NCBI RefSeq assembly: GCF_014652135.1
Contig: NZ_BMYF01000029.1
Span: 437-37,410 of the forward strand
From: Mongoliitalea lutea
GTDB lineage: Bacteria; Bacteroidota; Bacteroidia; Cytophagales; Cyclobacteriaceae
Length of the DNA stretch: 36,974 nucleotides
Direction: 5' to 3'
A program made the position numbers and the translations under genes. The notes below the pieces were generated by a model, which made no database searches, had not been told where the DNA came from, and saw only the letters and a program-made list of their open reading frames with translations. This document shows, piece after piece, positions 1 to 8,675 of the stretch. Position 1 is the first letter of the stretch. Every line of letters starts with the position of its first letter.

Positions 1-85
1 AACTTCGAATGATGAAGTGGTGGTCAGTCTTTTCACCTTTGATCTTTCTCCTTAATCCAATCACTTAATCAACTTAATAAATGTT
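1..85. repeat. Left copy of a dispersed intergenic repeat
   Basis: Bases 1-40 are identical to 321-360. Beyond that the two copies stay similar (a CTCCTT stretch, then AATCACTTAAT(C/T)AACT) until about 85. The unit contains CGAATGATGAAG, and a near copy of that word, CGAATGATGAAC, also occurs at 304-315. No reading frame runs through it. It resembles the short non-coding repeats scattered between genes in Cytophagales. I see no transposase and no terminal inverted repeats. Confidence 0.7.
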
Positions 86-320
86 CATCGGAAATAAATT
101 GGTCCATGATTTACGCTGATAAAGTGTGGGGATAGCTAAGACTATTACATTCAAACCAATTATTCTGTGCTAATCTGTAAAATCTGTGGACAGCCTATTT
201 CGCAGCCCTTGTGATGAATCGTTGCGCTCGTGGCGTGAAACCTTCCGCGGCTTGGCGTCTTTGCGAGACACCCAAAGTTACGGGTTACTGATACTAGTAA
301 ACGCCGAATGATGAACGCCT
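86..320. other. Gene-free intergenic DNA with degenerate repeats
   Basis: There is no plausible coding frame here. Two phrases look like dispersed intergenic repeats: a run built on AATCTGT (about 168-190) and a GC-richer run around 225-272 (CCTTCCGCGGCTTGGCGTC, then TTTGCGAGAC). Related wording recurs at 3735-3775 and 36300-36400. Their role is unknown. They could be remnants of small non-autonomous repeats. Confidence 0.5.
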
Positions 321-413
321 AACTTCGAATGATGAAGTGGTGGTCAGTCTTTTCACCTTTCTCCTTTTACCTAAATCACTTAATTAACTAATCACCAATA
401 ACCAATCACTCAC
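321..413. repeat. Right copy of the dispersed repeat with a low-complexity tail
   Basis: Bases 321-360 match 1-40 exactly. The copy continues into a degenerate tandem of AATCAC/AACTAATCACC words up to about 413. It ends just before the -7 element of serS, so the serS promoter lies immediately downstream of the repeat. Confidence 0.7.
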
Positions 414-419
414 TTTCCG

Positions 420-427
420 TATATTTG
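420..427 (+). promoter_or_regulatory. Predicted serS promoter, -7 element
   Basis: TATATTTG matches the Bacteroidota -7 consensus TAnnTTTG in all fixed positions. It lies 28 bases before the serS ATG. No good TTTG is visible at the -33 spacing. The expected leader is about 20 nucleotides and has no Shine-Dalgarno sequence. Confidence 0.6.
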
Positions 428-455
428 CATTCGTTAAAAAAAACAGCAAAGAAAT

Positions 456-1727
456 ATGTTACTCGTCAATACGATTAGAGAAAATTTTGAATTGGTGCTG
501 GAAGGTTTGCAGAAGCGGAATTTGGCTAATGCAGAGGCTACCTTGCATGAGGTGTTGGAACTGGATAAGAAAAGGAAAGAAACGCAAACAGAGCGTGACA
601 GTCTTCAAGCGGAATCCAACGCAATCTCTAAGCAGATCGGTCTATTGATGAGAGAGGGTAAAAAAGAGGAAGCAGAGCACATCAAAACCCGTACAGGAGA
701 GATCAAAGAACAGATCAAGGTGCTTGAGGAATCTTACAACACCTATGAAGCGGATTTGAGACAACTTTTGTACACGCTTCCAAATGTACCACATCATTCT
801 GTTCCCAAAGGTAAATCAGCGGATGATAATGAAATTGTACTCACTCATGGAGAAATTCCTGAGTTGCCAGCTAGCAAAAAACCGCATTGGGAACTTATCA
901 AGGATTACGACATCATTGACTTTGACTTAGGAGTCAAGATCACTGGTGCTGGATTTCCTGTGTACAAGGGGAGAGGTGCGCGTTTGCAGCGAGCCTTGAT
1001 CAATTTCTTCTTAGACGAAGCCTTGAAAGCTGGGTATATGGAAGTGCAGCCACCTATATTGGTCAATGAAGATTCTGGTTATGGCACAGGGCAACTTCCG
1101 GATAAAGAAGGGCAGATGTATGAGGCGACCATGGATAAGTTGTACTTGATTCCAACAGCTGAAGTGCCCATTACCAATATCTACCGAGATGTAATCTTGG
1201 ATGAGCGGGCATTTCCTATTAAAAATGTTGGCTATACTCCTTGTTTTCGTAGAGAAGCAGGTAGCTGGGGCGCTCATGTAAGAGGTCTTAACAGATTGCA
1301 TCAATTTGACAAAGTCGAAATTGTACAAATCGTGCATCCGGACAACTCTTATGAAGCACTGGAGGAAATGAGTGCCTATGTTCAAAGCTTGTTACAAAAA
1401 CTGGAACTCCCATACCGAGTACTTAGACTTTGTGGGGGAGATATGGGCTTTACTTCTGCATTGACTTACGATATGGAAGTATTTTCAGCTGCTCAGGAAA
1501 GATGGCTGGAAGTGAGTTCTGTGAGTAACTTTGAAAACTACCAAGCCAATCGCTTAAAGCTACGCTACAAAGGAGAAGATAAAAAGACGCAACTGGCTCA
1601 TACGCTTAATGGGAGTGCCCTTGCATTGCCTAGAATAGTGGCTTCAATCCTCGAAAATAACCAAACCGAAGACGGTATCCGAATGCCACAAGTTTTGGTT
1701 CCTTACTTGGGTTTTGAGTGGATTTAA
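456..1727 (+). CDS. serS: Seryl-tRNA synthetase
   Basis: Cytoplasmic class II aminoacyl-tRNA synthetase that charges tRNA-Ser (and tRNA-Sec where present) with serine, using ATP. The 423 residues are the usual family length. Residues 1-105 form the N-terminal tRNA-binding coiled coil, rich in K/E/Q heptads. The three class II motifs are visible: motif 1 around 174-202 (GARLQRALINFFLDEA), motif 2 around 262-289 (CFRREAGS, HQFDKVEIV) and motif 3 around 385-403 (LNGSALALPRIVASILEN). The serine pocket segment PTAEVPITN is at 233-241. The ATG at 456 gives MLLVNTIREN, which matches the normal family N-terminus. The gene stands alone, with a terminator directly after it. Confidence 0.98.
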   Translation: MLLVNTIRENFELVLEGLQKRNLANAEATLHEVLELDKKRKETQTERDSLQAESNAISKQIGLLMREGKKEEAEHIKTRTGEIKEQIKVLEESYNTYEADLRQLLYTLPNVPHHSVPKGKSADDNEIVLTHGEIPELPASKKPHWELIKDYDIIDFDLGVKITGAGFPVYKGRGARLQRALINFFLDEALKAGYMEVQPPILVNEDSGYGTGQLPDKEGQMYEATMDKLYLIPTAEVPITNIYRDVILDERAFPIKNVGYTPCFRREAGSWGAHVRGLNRLHQFDKVEIVQIVHPDNSYEALEEMSAYVQSLLQKLELPYRVLRLCGGDMGFTSALTYDMEVFSAAQERWLEVSSVSNFENYQANRLKLRYKGEDKKTQLAHTLNGSALALPRIVASILENNQTEDGIRMPQVLVPYLGFEWI

Positions 1728-1756
1728 GGGTTCTGATCGAGAAATATTAATTGAAA

Positions 1757-1791
1757 AGGCTGTCGGTAAAAGGCAGCCTCTATTTTTTTTT
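1757..1791 (+). terminator. Intrinsic terminator after serS
   Basis: AGGCTG (1757-1762) pairs with CAGCCT (1774-1779) and is followed by a T-rich tract at 1781-1791. The stop codon of the convergent hydrolase gene (1780-1782) lies in this tract. On the minus strand the same stem is followed by TTTTC, so it may work in both directions. Confidence 0.75.
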
Positions 1792-2421
1792 CAAATAATC
1801 GTAGACTGTTTTTGCCATGATGCCCAAACCGTCCTTAGTTGGATGCACACCGTCAGGAAGTAAATCTCCTCTGCCTTGAAGCGGTGTGTAAAGATCGATC
1901 ATTTCTGAGCCAGACTCTTCGATAATATCTACTAAGATTGGTCTCATTTCTTCCACCATCACAGATTCCCGGATTCCAAAATTATCCTCAGTAACTGGTA
2001 CAGGAATGAGAATGATGATCTTTCCTGTTTCTGAAAGAGAGCCTTTGAACTCCTTGATGAGATCCAGGTAATCTTGTTTGAACTCATCTTTGTACTGCCA
2101 ATTTTGTGGTTTGGAGTCGTTGGTACCTAATTTAATTAAAAGAATATCCGGCTTAAAAGCTTTTACTTGATCCATTTCTGGCTCATTCCAATAAGGGAAA
2201 TCCCCATTTTTGAGCAATGTCCGTCCGCTTACACCAAAATTTTGCACGAGATACTTATCTCCAAGGAGGATCTGTAATTGCATTGGATAGCTATCTGCAT
2301 GAGTTTGTCCTGGTCCTTGTGTAATGCTGTTTCCTACACAGGCGATTTTGATGGGGTTTTGTGCCATTAATAGAATAGGGGAGATAATTAAGATGCCTAA
2401 GAACTTCAAGAATCGAATCAT
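1780..2421 (-). CDS. Secreted SGNH/GDSL-family hydrolase
   Basis: A 213-residue esterase/lipase or carbohydrate-deacetylase type enzyme, probably exported. Residues 1-20 (MIRFLKFLGILIISPILLMA) form a signal peptide. All SGNH blocks are visible: block I GNSITQG with nucleophile S32, the block II glycine at 62-66 (FGVSG), block III GTND at 99-102 with the oxyanion Asn, and block V DGVHP with D190 and H193 completing the triad. The wording resembles the sialate-O-acetylesterase/TesA-like branch seen beside glycan genes in Bacteroidota. No glycan genes are nearby, so the substrate cannot be named. It is a single gene convergent with serS. Confidence 0.9.
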   Translation of the reverse strand: MIRFLKFLGILIISPILLMAQNPIKIACVGNSITQGPGQTHADSYPMQLQILLGDKYLVQNFGVSGRTLLKNGDFPYWNEPEMDQVKAFKPDILLIKLGTNDSKPQNWQYKDEFKQDYLDLIKEFKGSLSETGKIIILIPVPVTEDNFGIRESVMVEEMRPILVDIIEESGSEMIDLYTPLQGRGDLLPDGVHPTKDGLGIMAKTVYDYLKKK

Positions 2422-2543
2422 AATGGAGGTGGGTTAGTATGCTAAGCTATGTAAATTTCTGCAACCATGTTAAATATCATTACTGGTTTTTCTTGATGTA
2501 GAAAAATTCATAGATTTAAAAATAACTTTTGTCCCCTCTTTTT

Positions 2544-3704
2544 ATGTTCAAAGTCTTTTGTGTTTTCTTGATTATATCTTTAATCGCCTGTGAAAAGAAA
2601 TCCGCAGAAAAAGCGGAATCAAGTTTTCAATTAGAGCTAGTAGATTCCATACGTGTAGCACATTTAGGTGAAATGATGTTGCTAGATATCAGTCCCAATG
2701 GAAAGTATTTATTGACAGCGGATTATCAAAAGAATCGTTATTACCTAGTGGATGAAGAAGGATCCATCATGCACACGTATGATAAATCAGGAGATCAGCC
2801 GGATTCCTTTGGGTTTGCCTTTTCTGAAATGGCTTTTTGGGATGATGAGTCTATTTTTGTGATTGGGTCCAAGGGTTTAAAATGGTTTAATTTAGAGGGA
2901 GAGGAACTGAAATTCACCCCATTCAATCCTGCGTATCAGCTCAAAGGTATTATGCGAAATACCGGTGGTGGCCCGAAGGTATTGAATACCGCCGAAGGAA
3001 ATAAAATATTGTACCGGGGAGGTGCTATCGCAGGTAAGCGAACCGAAGGTGGGTATTATGAAAAAATCAGAGGTGGGGTATTGATCGATCCAGATGATTT
3101 TACCTTACAACATCTATTCCCTTTGGACAAGGAATCCCGTTTCTTTGATGGGAAACATTATGATGATGGAGATTTGTATTCCCGAATGGCGGTTGGACTA
3201 GATTATATCTATGTAACCTATGATGCCAATCCTGTTTTATATGCCTATGCTAAGGAAGCGCCATATGCGCTTCAGTTTAAGAAGTCCTTGGTGCTGAAGG
3301 ATGTACTGCTGAGCGAGGGAATGCCTGAGGAATTCTTAGATTATGATGTGTATATAGAGGCGTCCAAAGGCGGCTTACGTCATCTACAGGCGGATTCCAA
3401 GTATGTGTACCTCATGTATTTTCAGGGGATAAGTAAGGAGAAGCTAGCTGAATTAGATCAACTATATGAAGTTGATGAAAAGAAGGCTGATGCAGCATAT
3501 GAACTGGAAGTCACTAAAGCAGCTAAAAGACTTAAAGTTTTTGATTTGGAAGGAGATGAACTAGCAGATATTCCTCTTCCAATGTATTTAGATTCTTATT
3601 GGGGATTTTTGGTACGTGATGGGGTGCTATACTTCAATAAAGCAACCAATCTAGAAGAGGAAGAAGACTTTTATACCTTGTACATGTTGAGGGTACTTAA
3701 ATAA
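2544..3704 (+). CDS. Lipoprotein with predicted beta-propeller fold
   Basis: A predicted outer-envelope lipoprotein of 386 residues. I chose the ATG at 2544 over a TTG at 2529 because it gives a compact signal peptide (MFKVFCVFLIISLIAC) with a lipobox LIAC. The mature part repeats the pattern of a hydrophobic strand, a glycine and charged turns (for example LDISPNGKYLLTADYQKNRYYLVDEEG, then a second unit near IFVIGSKGLKWFNLEGEEL). This suggests a 6-bladed propeller such as those in many Bacteroidota lipoproteins. I see no catalytic motif. The gene is monocistronic, with a hydrolase gene running away upstream and a convergent gene downstream. The function is unknown. The lipoprotein call is firm; the fold is inferred. 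Confidence 0.75.
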   Translation: MFKVFCVFLIISLIACEKKSAEKAESSFQLELVDSIRVAHLGEMMLLDISPNGKYLLTADYQKNRYYLVDEEGSIMHTYDKSGDQPDSFGFAFSEMAFWDDESIFVIGSKGLKWFNLEGEELKFTPFNPAYQLKGIMRNTGGGPKVLNTAEGNKILYRGGAIAGKRTEGGYYEKIRGGVLIDPDDFTLQHLFPLDKESRFFDGKHYDDGDLYSRMAVGLDYIYVTYDANPVLYAYAKEAPYALQFKKSLVLKDVLLSEGMPEEFLDYDVYIEASKGGLRHLQADSKYVYLMYFQGISKEKLAELDQLYEVDEKKADAAYELEVTKAAKRLKVFDLEGDELADIPLPMYLDSYWGFLVRDGVLYFNKATNLEEEEDFYTLYMLRVLK

Positions 3705-3796
3705 TCCTGTTGTTATGGGGTTTCCGACCTCTGCGCCGACTTTTGCTTCCTTTGCAGTTAAGTTATTTCGGTTCCCAAGTGAGCGTATTAAACTCT

Positions 3797-4117
3797 TTAC
3801 CCTTTCCTCCCTATTATCCTTCGGAAAAACTTCTTTTCATGTTCCCAGAAAAATGAGAACTGTCCAAATACAAATCCCCAAAGCAGCAATACTGCCTGAT
3901 ATAAGGGCAGTACAAGGAGTAGATAAAGGATTGTTTTCCACACCCCTCCTTTTTCCATACTAATTCCTAAGAGATCAAAAATCGGCTGCTTGATGAATAA
4001 TATGGTGAATCCAGTCAAGGCAAAAACCAGCAATACCAACAGCACCTGTTTTATGCTATTCAGCTGCCATTTGCCTTGAAGTTTTTGAAGGAAATTCTGC
4101 TTTTTTGGAGAATCCAT
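3797..4117 (-). CDS. Small two-helix membrane protein, DUF6787-like
   Basis: A 106-residue protein with a basic N-terminus (KKQNFLQKLQGKWQLNSIKQ), two strongly hydrophobic segments (about 24-45 and 63-90) and a basic C-terminal tail (EHEKKFFRRIIGRKG). The layout is that of the small Bacteroidota inner-membrane family I recall as DUF6787. No enzymatic motif is visible. It starts 7 bases after the stop of the M14 peptidase gene on the same strand and is probably co-transcribed with it. That shared transcript is the only functional hint. The assignment to DUF6787 is from memory of the family pattern. Confidence 0.7.
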   Translation of the reverse strand: MDSPKKQNFLQKLQGKWQLNSIKQVLLVLLVFALTGFTILFIKQPIFDLLGISMEKGGVWKTILYLLLVLPLYQAVLLLWGFVFGQFSFFWEHEKKFFRRIIGRKG

Positions 4118-4124
4118 GATAAAC

Positions 4125-5867
4125 TTATTTTTCTAAACGATAGACAGGGTAACGGTTATGATCTTTTTCCTTCCATGGGGAGCGTTCATATACCCATCGG
4201 AGTTGGGCTGCGGCATTGTTACGAAGATTTTCATCCGTCTCTTTGGCTTCTTCTAATGCTTTTCTGATGGAAGGATTCTCCTTTAAGAATTCTGCCGCCA
4301 AATCTTCAAAGACATACGCAGAATAGCCTTCTTTGGATTGAAGGATAGTATCAAAGAAATTCCAATTGAAGAAAGAATCTTCAGATTCTGGTTCAAGTAC
4401 TTCCATGATGAATTTATTCCGCTCTTGATTCATGGGAATGATGAGATCTCCGGCACGGAATGACATAGGTGCAACACTTTTAGTTAGCGTCGTATTGCTG
4501 TGAATGTAGTGTCCCTCGAAAGGTCTTTGGGCAGTTTGAAAATCGTGGATATGGTATACGCTTACTTCCAAGGTACTGTCTTTTTCTAAGATACGCATGT
4601 TTACCCCATTTCTTTTCAGGTTTTCGATCACATGGTGCCAGCCTTGTGGAATGATGTAGGCCTGTGGTTTGGTAATTTCGAGCTTGGCTTCATAGGTTTC
4701 ATAAAACTTAACTTCCGTACTGAATGGTTGATTGCGGTCATAGTATAAGCGTGGCAAGCCCGAAACTTCTGAAGGTTTCTGAGCTGATCGATAGCCATGG
4801 AAAGGAATCATGCGGTAGTTACTACGATCGAGTGTGTGCTGAAAGTAGAATGTTTCTTGGGATTTAATTGATGCTCTATCCTGTTGATAGGCTTTCACGA
4901 TAGTGCTCCCATCCTCGCCCATCAGTTGAATGAAAATCTTCAACAATTCATAGGTAGATTCCACACGATCCTTATACGGTTTGAGCATGTGTGTTTCTGG
5001 CATAAAGGAAACTGTGCCAAACAGGGCAGCATAACCACTCGAATATCTTCCTAAATCCTTGAATTGGCTCCAGCCATCTTCTGGCTTGCCTCCGTAAGCA
5101 TTGACGTAAGGGATCATAGGATATCCCGCAGCATCCATCCGCTTGTATAATTCAGGATCTAGTCGTTGGCGCAGATAGCTTCCCATGGCGCCTCCCAGTC
5201 TGTTGGATTCGGTAGAGATTAAGGTCATCACATGTTGATAGTCTGCCCCATTACTTACATGGGTATCCACAAACACCTGTGGACTCAGCCACTGAAAGAT
5301 TTGTTGGAATGACCGGCCATTCCGTGTGTCTGCTTTGATGAAGTCACGATTTAAGTCATAATTCCGTGCATTCCCACGAAATCCATGTTCTTCCGGGCCA
5401 TTTTGGTTTACTCGACTGTAAGAGTTTCTATTCAAATGGCCTCCGATATTATAGACTGGAATGATCGCTAGTGCCAACTCCTCCGGATAAGGAATTTTTC
5501 CTTCCAAGATATCTCTCAACAATATCATGGAGGCATCTATTCCATCAGGTTCGCCTGGATGGATACCATTGTTGATAAAAAGTATGGGGCGATTACTTTC
5601 ATGCCACTGCTTAGGATCAAATGTACGGGCCTTATCCAATAAAATGACATGAAACGGCAATCCCGCATCCGAAATTCCCATTTCAACCATCCTTACCTCC
5701 TCAAAATCGGAACTTAATTGCTCGAAATAGCTGATTACTTCGTGATAGAGAGGGGTTTGTTTGCCTTCTGTCTGTTCGAATAGTGTTGGATACTTGGTCT
5801 GCGCCAGTAAGGAAAAACCAAAACTTAGACAAAGAAATAGGGTGAATACAAGTCTTTTAGCCATCAT
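4125..5867 (-). CDS. Secreted M14-family zinc carboxypeptidase
   Basis: An exported metallopeptidase of about 580 residues that should remove C-terminal residues or trim peptides outside the cytoplasm. The start at 5867 (or the adjacent ATG at 5864) gives a clear signal peptide, MMAKRLVFTLFLCLSFGFSLLAQ. A longer frame upstream lacks export character and would cross the predicted promoter. Zinc ligands are visible: H103 and E106 (HPGEPDG) and H203 (DTHVSNG). The substrate-arginine loop is NYDLNRDF (R174). The catalytic Glu is E292 in the PETHMLKPY motif. The C-terminal 260 residues beyond the catalytic domain look like a beta-rich extension. The gene heads a two-gene unit with the small membrane protein downstream. 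Confidence 0.92.
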   Translation of the reverse strand: MMAKRLVFTLFLCLSFGFSLLAQTKYPTLFEQTEGKQTPLYHEVISYFEQLSSDFEEVRMVEMGISDAGLPFHVILLDKARTFDPKQWHESNRPILFINNGIHPGEPDGIDASMILLRDILEGKIPYPEELALAIIPVYNIGGHLNRNSYSRVNQNGPEEHGFRGNARNYDLNRDFIKADTRNGRSFQQIFQWLSPQVFVDTHVSNGADYQHVMTLISTESNRLGGAMGSYLRQRLDPELYKRMDAAGYPMIPYVNAYGGKPEDGWSQFKDLGRYSSGYAALFGTVSFMPETHMLKPYKDRVESTYELLKIFIQLMGEDGSTIVKAYQQDRASIKSQETFYFQHTLDRSNYRMIPFHGYRSAQKPSEVSGLPRLYYDRNQPFSTEVKFYETYEAKLEITKPQAYIIPQGWHHVIENLKRNGVNMRILEKDSTLEVSVYHIHDFQTAQRPFEGHYIHSNTTLTKSVAPMSFRAGDLIIPMNQERNKFIMEVLEPESEDSFFNWNFFDTILQSKEGYSAYVFEDLAAEFLKENPSIRKALEEAKETDENLRNNAAAQLRWVYERSPWKEKDHNRYPVYRLEK

Positions 5868-5880
5868 ATGAAATTTAATA

Positions 5881-5911
5881 CAAGAATAGGCCGAAAGGGG
5901 GAGAGATGCAA
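5881..5911 (-). promoter_or_regulatory. Predicted promoter of the M14 peptidase gene
   Basis: On the minus strand TATTCTTG (5888-5881) matches TAnnTTTG at 5 of 6 fixed bases. It follows TTG (5911-5909) by 20 bp. Transcription would start just upstream of the ATG at 5867, which supports that start. Confidence 0.5.
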
Positions 5912-5929
5912 GAGGGGTTGATGAAGTTG

Positions 5930-6043
5930 TACCAAGTACAAAGTACAAAGAACCAAGTAGGGAATCAGGTTAAAAAAATCAATCTTGTTTCAACCACCGT
6001 CAATTAGACAACTATTCACTCAATCTACTAATTACTAAAAACT
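5930..6043. other. Intergenic low-complexity stretch
   Basis: Short degenerate repeats of CCAAGTA/AGTACAAAG lie at 5930-5957, followed by AT-rich ACTAAT-like words. No gene is visible. It separates the M14 gene from the rpsU terminator. Confidence 0.4.
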
Positions 6044-6074
6044 AAAAAAACACACCCGCTTTTGGCAGATGTGT
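6044..6074 (-). terminator. Intrinsic terminator after rpsU
   Basis: On the minus strand a 10-bp stem (6074-6065 with 6059-6050, two G·U pairs) closes a 5-base loop. A run of seven T residues (6050-6044) follows. It lies 34 bases after the rpsU stop codon. Confidence 0.85.
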
Positions 6075-6107
6075 TTTGGGAATGTATCTCGAAAAGATAG
6101 CAACCAA

Positions 6108-6302
6108 TTAGTTGGCTGCTTCTGTTTGCATTCTTTGCTTATAAGCAGCTTTGATAACTTGGTCTCTTCTCTTAACAGAAGGTTTTACAAAGTGCTGTCT
6201 AGCTCTAAGCTCTCTTACAGCTCCAGTCTTATCAAACTTCTTTTTAAAACGCTTAAGCGCTTTTTCGATAGATTCGTTTTCTTTTACGTTGACTATGATC
6301 AT
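6108..6302 (-). CDS. rpsU: 30S ribosomal protein bS21
   Basis: A 64-residue small-subunit protein that sits near the platform and the 3' end of 16S rRNA. The N-terminal MIIVNVKENESIEKALKRFKKK and the basic tail (RRDQVIKAAYKQRMQ) match the family closely. The gene is flanked by its own promoter and terminator, so it is monocistronic. Its start codon is preceded by a strong Shine-Dalgarno sequence, unlike other genes in this window. In Bacteroidota, bS21 is known to help hide the 16S anti-Shine-Dalgarno. A strong SD on its own mRNA therefore fits the autoregulation described in Flavobacterium; for this genome that is an inference. Confidence 0.97.
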   Translation of the reverse strand: MIIVNVKENESIEKALKRFKKKFDKTGAVRELRARQHFVKPSVKRRDQVIKAAYKQRMQTEAAN

Positions 6303-6309
6303 ATGTATA

Positions 6310-6319
6310 CACCTCCTTT
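6310..6319 (-). promoter_or_regulatory. Strong Shine-Dalgarno sequence of rpsU
   Basis: The minus strand reads AAAGGAGGTG, nine contiguous bases complementary to the usual 16S tail. There are 9 bases between GGAGG and the ATG. Other starts here (serS, atpD, hmuT, hmuU, coaE, the ABC-F gene) have nothing comparable. Confidence 0.9.
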
Positions 6320-6327
6320 CAGGGTTG

Positions 6328-6358
6328 CAAAGGTAGGGTTTTATTTTAGCTATCCCAA
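6328..6358 (-). promoter_or_regulatory. Predicted rpsU promoter
   Basis: The minus strand has TACCTTTG (6335-6328), a full match to TAnnTTTG, with TTG (6358-6356) 20 bp upstream. The predicted leader is only about 20 bases and consists mostly of the Shine-Dalgarno region. Confidence 0.7.
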
Positions 6359-6387
6359 TTAATTTTCAGAAATTCAATGATTTCCAT

Positions 6388-6424
6388 AAAAAAAAGAGGC
6401 TGATTTATTCAAACCAGCCTCTTT
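6388..6424 (-). terminator. Intrinsic terminator after atpC
   Basis: A 10-bp perfect stem (6424-6415 with 6402-6393) has a 12-base loop. A T run on the minus strand (6395-6388) follows it. It ends the atpD-atpC transcript. Confidence 0.9.
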
Positions 6425-6442
6425 GAATTAGTTATTGATGGA

Positions 6443-6691
6443 TTATCCGATGACTTTTTCAGCCAATAAGACAATCTTATTATCTTTTACCTCTACAACG
6501 CCTCCGTCTACTACCAAGCTTAATTTGCCTTCTTTAGTAGTGTAAGAAACATTGCCCTTGTCCAATGCAGATACGATAGGGGCGTGGTTTTTCAATACTT
6601 GAAAAGAACCGGCTGCACCTGGGAAAGTAGCTTCGCTTACTTCGCCTTCGAATACTTTTTGGTCAGGGGTAATAATAGTCAATTGCATCAT
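6443..6691 (-). CDS. atpC: ATP synthase F1 epsilon subunit
   Basis: An 82-residue central-stalk subunit of the F1 sector. It couples rotor movement to the catalytic beta subunits and can inhibit ATP hydrolysis. The sequence covers the N-terminal beta-sandwich domain (MQLTIITPDQKVFEGEVSEATFPGAAGSFQVLKNHAP). It stops where the C-terminal helical hairpin would begin. This short form, without the inhibitory helices, is usual in Bacteroidota; E. coli epsilon is about 139 residues. It starts 19 bases after the atpD stop and shares its transcript. An ATG one codon downstream is also possible. Confidence 0.95.
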   Translation of the reverse strand: MMQLTIITPDQKVFEGEVSEATFPGAAGSFQVLKNHAPIVSALDKGNVSYTTKEGKLSLVVDGGVVEVKDNKIVLLAEKVIG

Positions 6692-6710
6692 GACGTGCTT
6701 GATTTGCAGA

Positions 6711-8249
<1,539 letters not shown>

Positions 8250-8261
8250 TTAATTCGAGTG

Positions 8262-8291
8262 CAAAATTAATTATAAAAGCTTAATACCAAA
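8262..8291 (-). promoter_or_regulatory. Predicted atpDC promoter
   Basis: On the minus strand TAATTTTG (8269-8262) is a full TAnnTTTG match. TTTG (8291-8288) lies 18 bp upstream. The predicted leader to the atpD ATG at 8216 is about 40 bases and has no Shine-Dalgarno sequence. Confidence 0.75.
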
Positions 8292-8613
8292 GGATGTTTG
8301 GGGATTTTAATCGAGTGATTATTTCTTTTTTGCTAAGCATATAGCTTTTAGAGCTCCATCGACATTTTTTTTCGGTTTATGCTTTTACAAATGAGGGATT
8401 TCCTGTCTCAAAATTTAATTGGTTAATCGTTAATTGTGTCTTTTTTGAATTTTATTAACAACGGGCTTTTCATGTTCAAACCATAATTAGTATTTCATTT
8501 CTAAGTCTATAGGTACATACAAACTTGCAAAGTATCGAATTGGTACTTTTAAAATACGCTTTTCAATATCAGTCGATTAAAATTCTTTCTTGATAGAAAA
8601 AATCAATTTAAAT
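8292..8613. other. Gene-free divergent intergenic region
   Basis: About 320 AT-rich bases lie between the atpDC promoter and the heme-operon operator. There is no reading frame with coding character and no RNA gene that I recognise. I see no extended inverted repeat. Confidence 0.5.
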
Positions 8614-8636
8614 TTATTTGGATTTAATCTAAATAA
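8614..8636. promoter_or_regulatory. Palindromic operator O1 of the heme operon
   Basis: A 23-bp palindrome with 10 of 11 base pairs symmetric. The left half is TTATTTGGATT, the centre is T, and the right half is AATCTAAATAA. It covers the -33 element and part of the spacer of the hmuT promoter, so a bound repressor would block RNA polymerase. The position suggests an iron- or heme-responsive regulator of the Fur or DtxR type. Which family binds here is inference. Confidence 0.7.
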
Positions 8637-8647
8637 TATGACCTTTG
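8617..8647 (+). promoter_or_regulatory. Predicted promoter of the heme operon
   Basis: TTTG (8617-8620), then 19 bp, then GACCTTTG (8640-8647), which matches TAnnTTTG at 5 of 6 fixed positions. Transcription should start near 8653, which gives a leader of about 20 bases to the ATG at 8675. The promoter lies between and under the two operator copies. Confidence 0.65.
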
Positions 8648-8652
8648 TCATG

Positions 8653-8675
8653 TTGTTTAAAATTAATCTTAATAA
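8653..8675. promoter_or_regulatory. Operator copy O2, between transcription start and hmuT ATG
   Basis: A 23-bp site matching the symmetrised O1 consensus at 19 of 23 positions. It shares the core TTAATCTTAATAA with one change from O1. It lies 39 bp downstream of O1 and ends on the first base of the hmuT start codon. Confidence 0.55.

Noticed and set aside
371-413. CRISPR-like array in the AATCAC-type repeats
   Set aside because: The units are short, degenerate and without spacers of constant length, and no cas gene is present.
3715-3963. 82-codon plus-strand frame after the propeller lipoprotein
   Set aside because: It is mostly antisense to the small membrane protein gene 3797-4117, which has clear transmembrane segments and is packed against the M14 gene.
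5868-5948. N-terminal extension of the M14 peptidase to 5948
   Set aside because: The extension lacks export character, crosses the predicted promoter, and would bury the clear signal peptide beginning at 5867.
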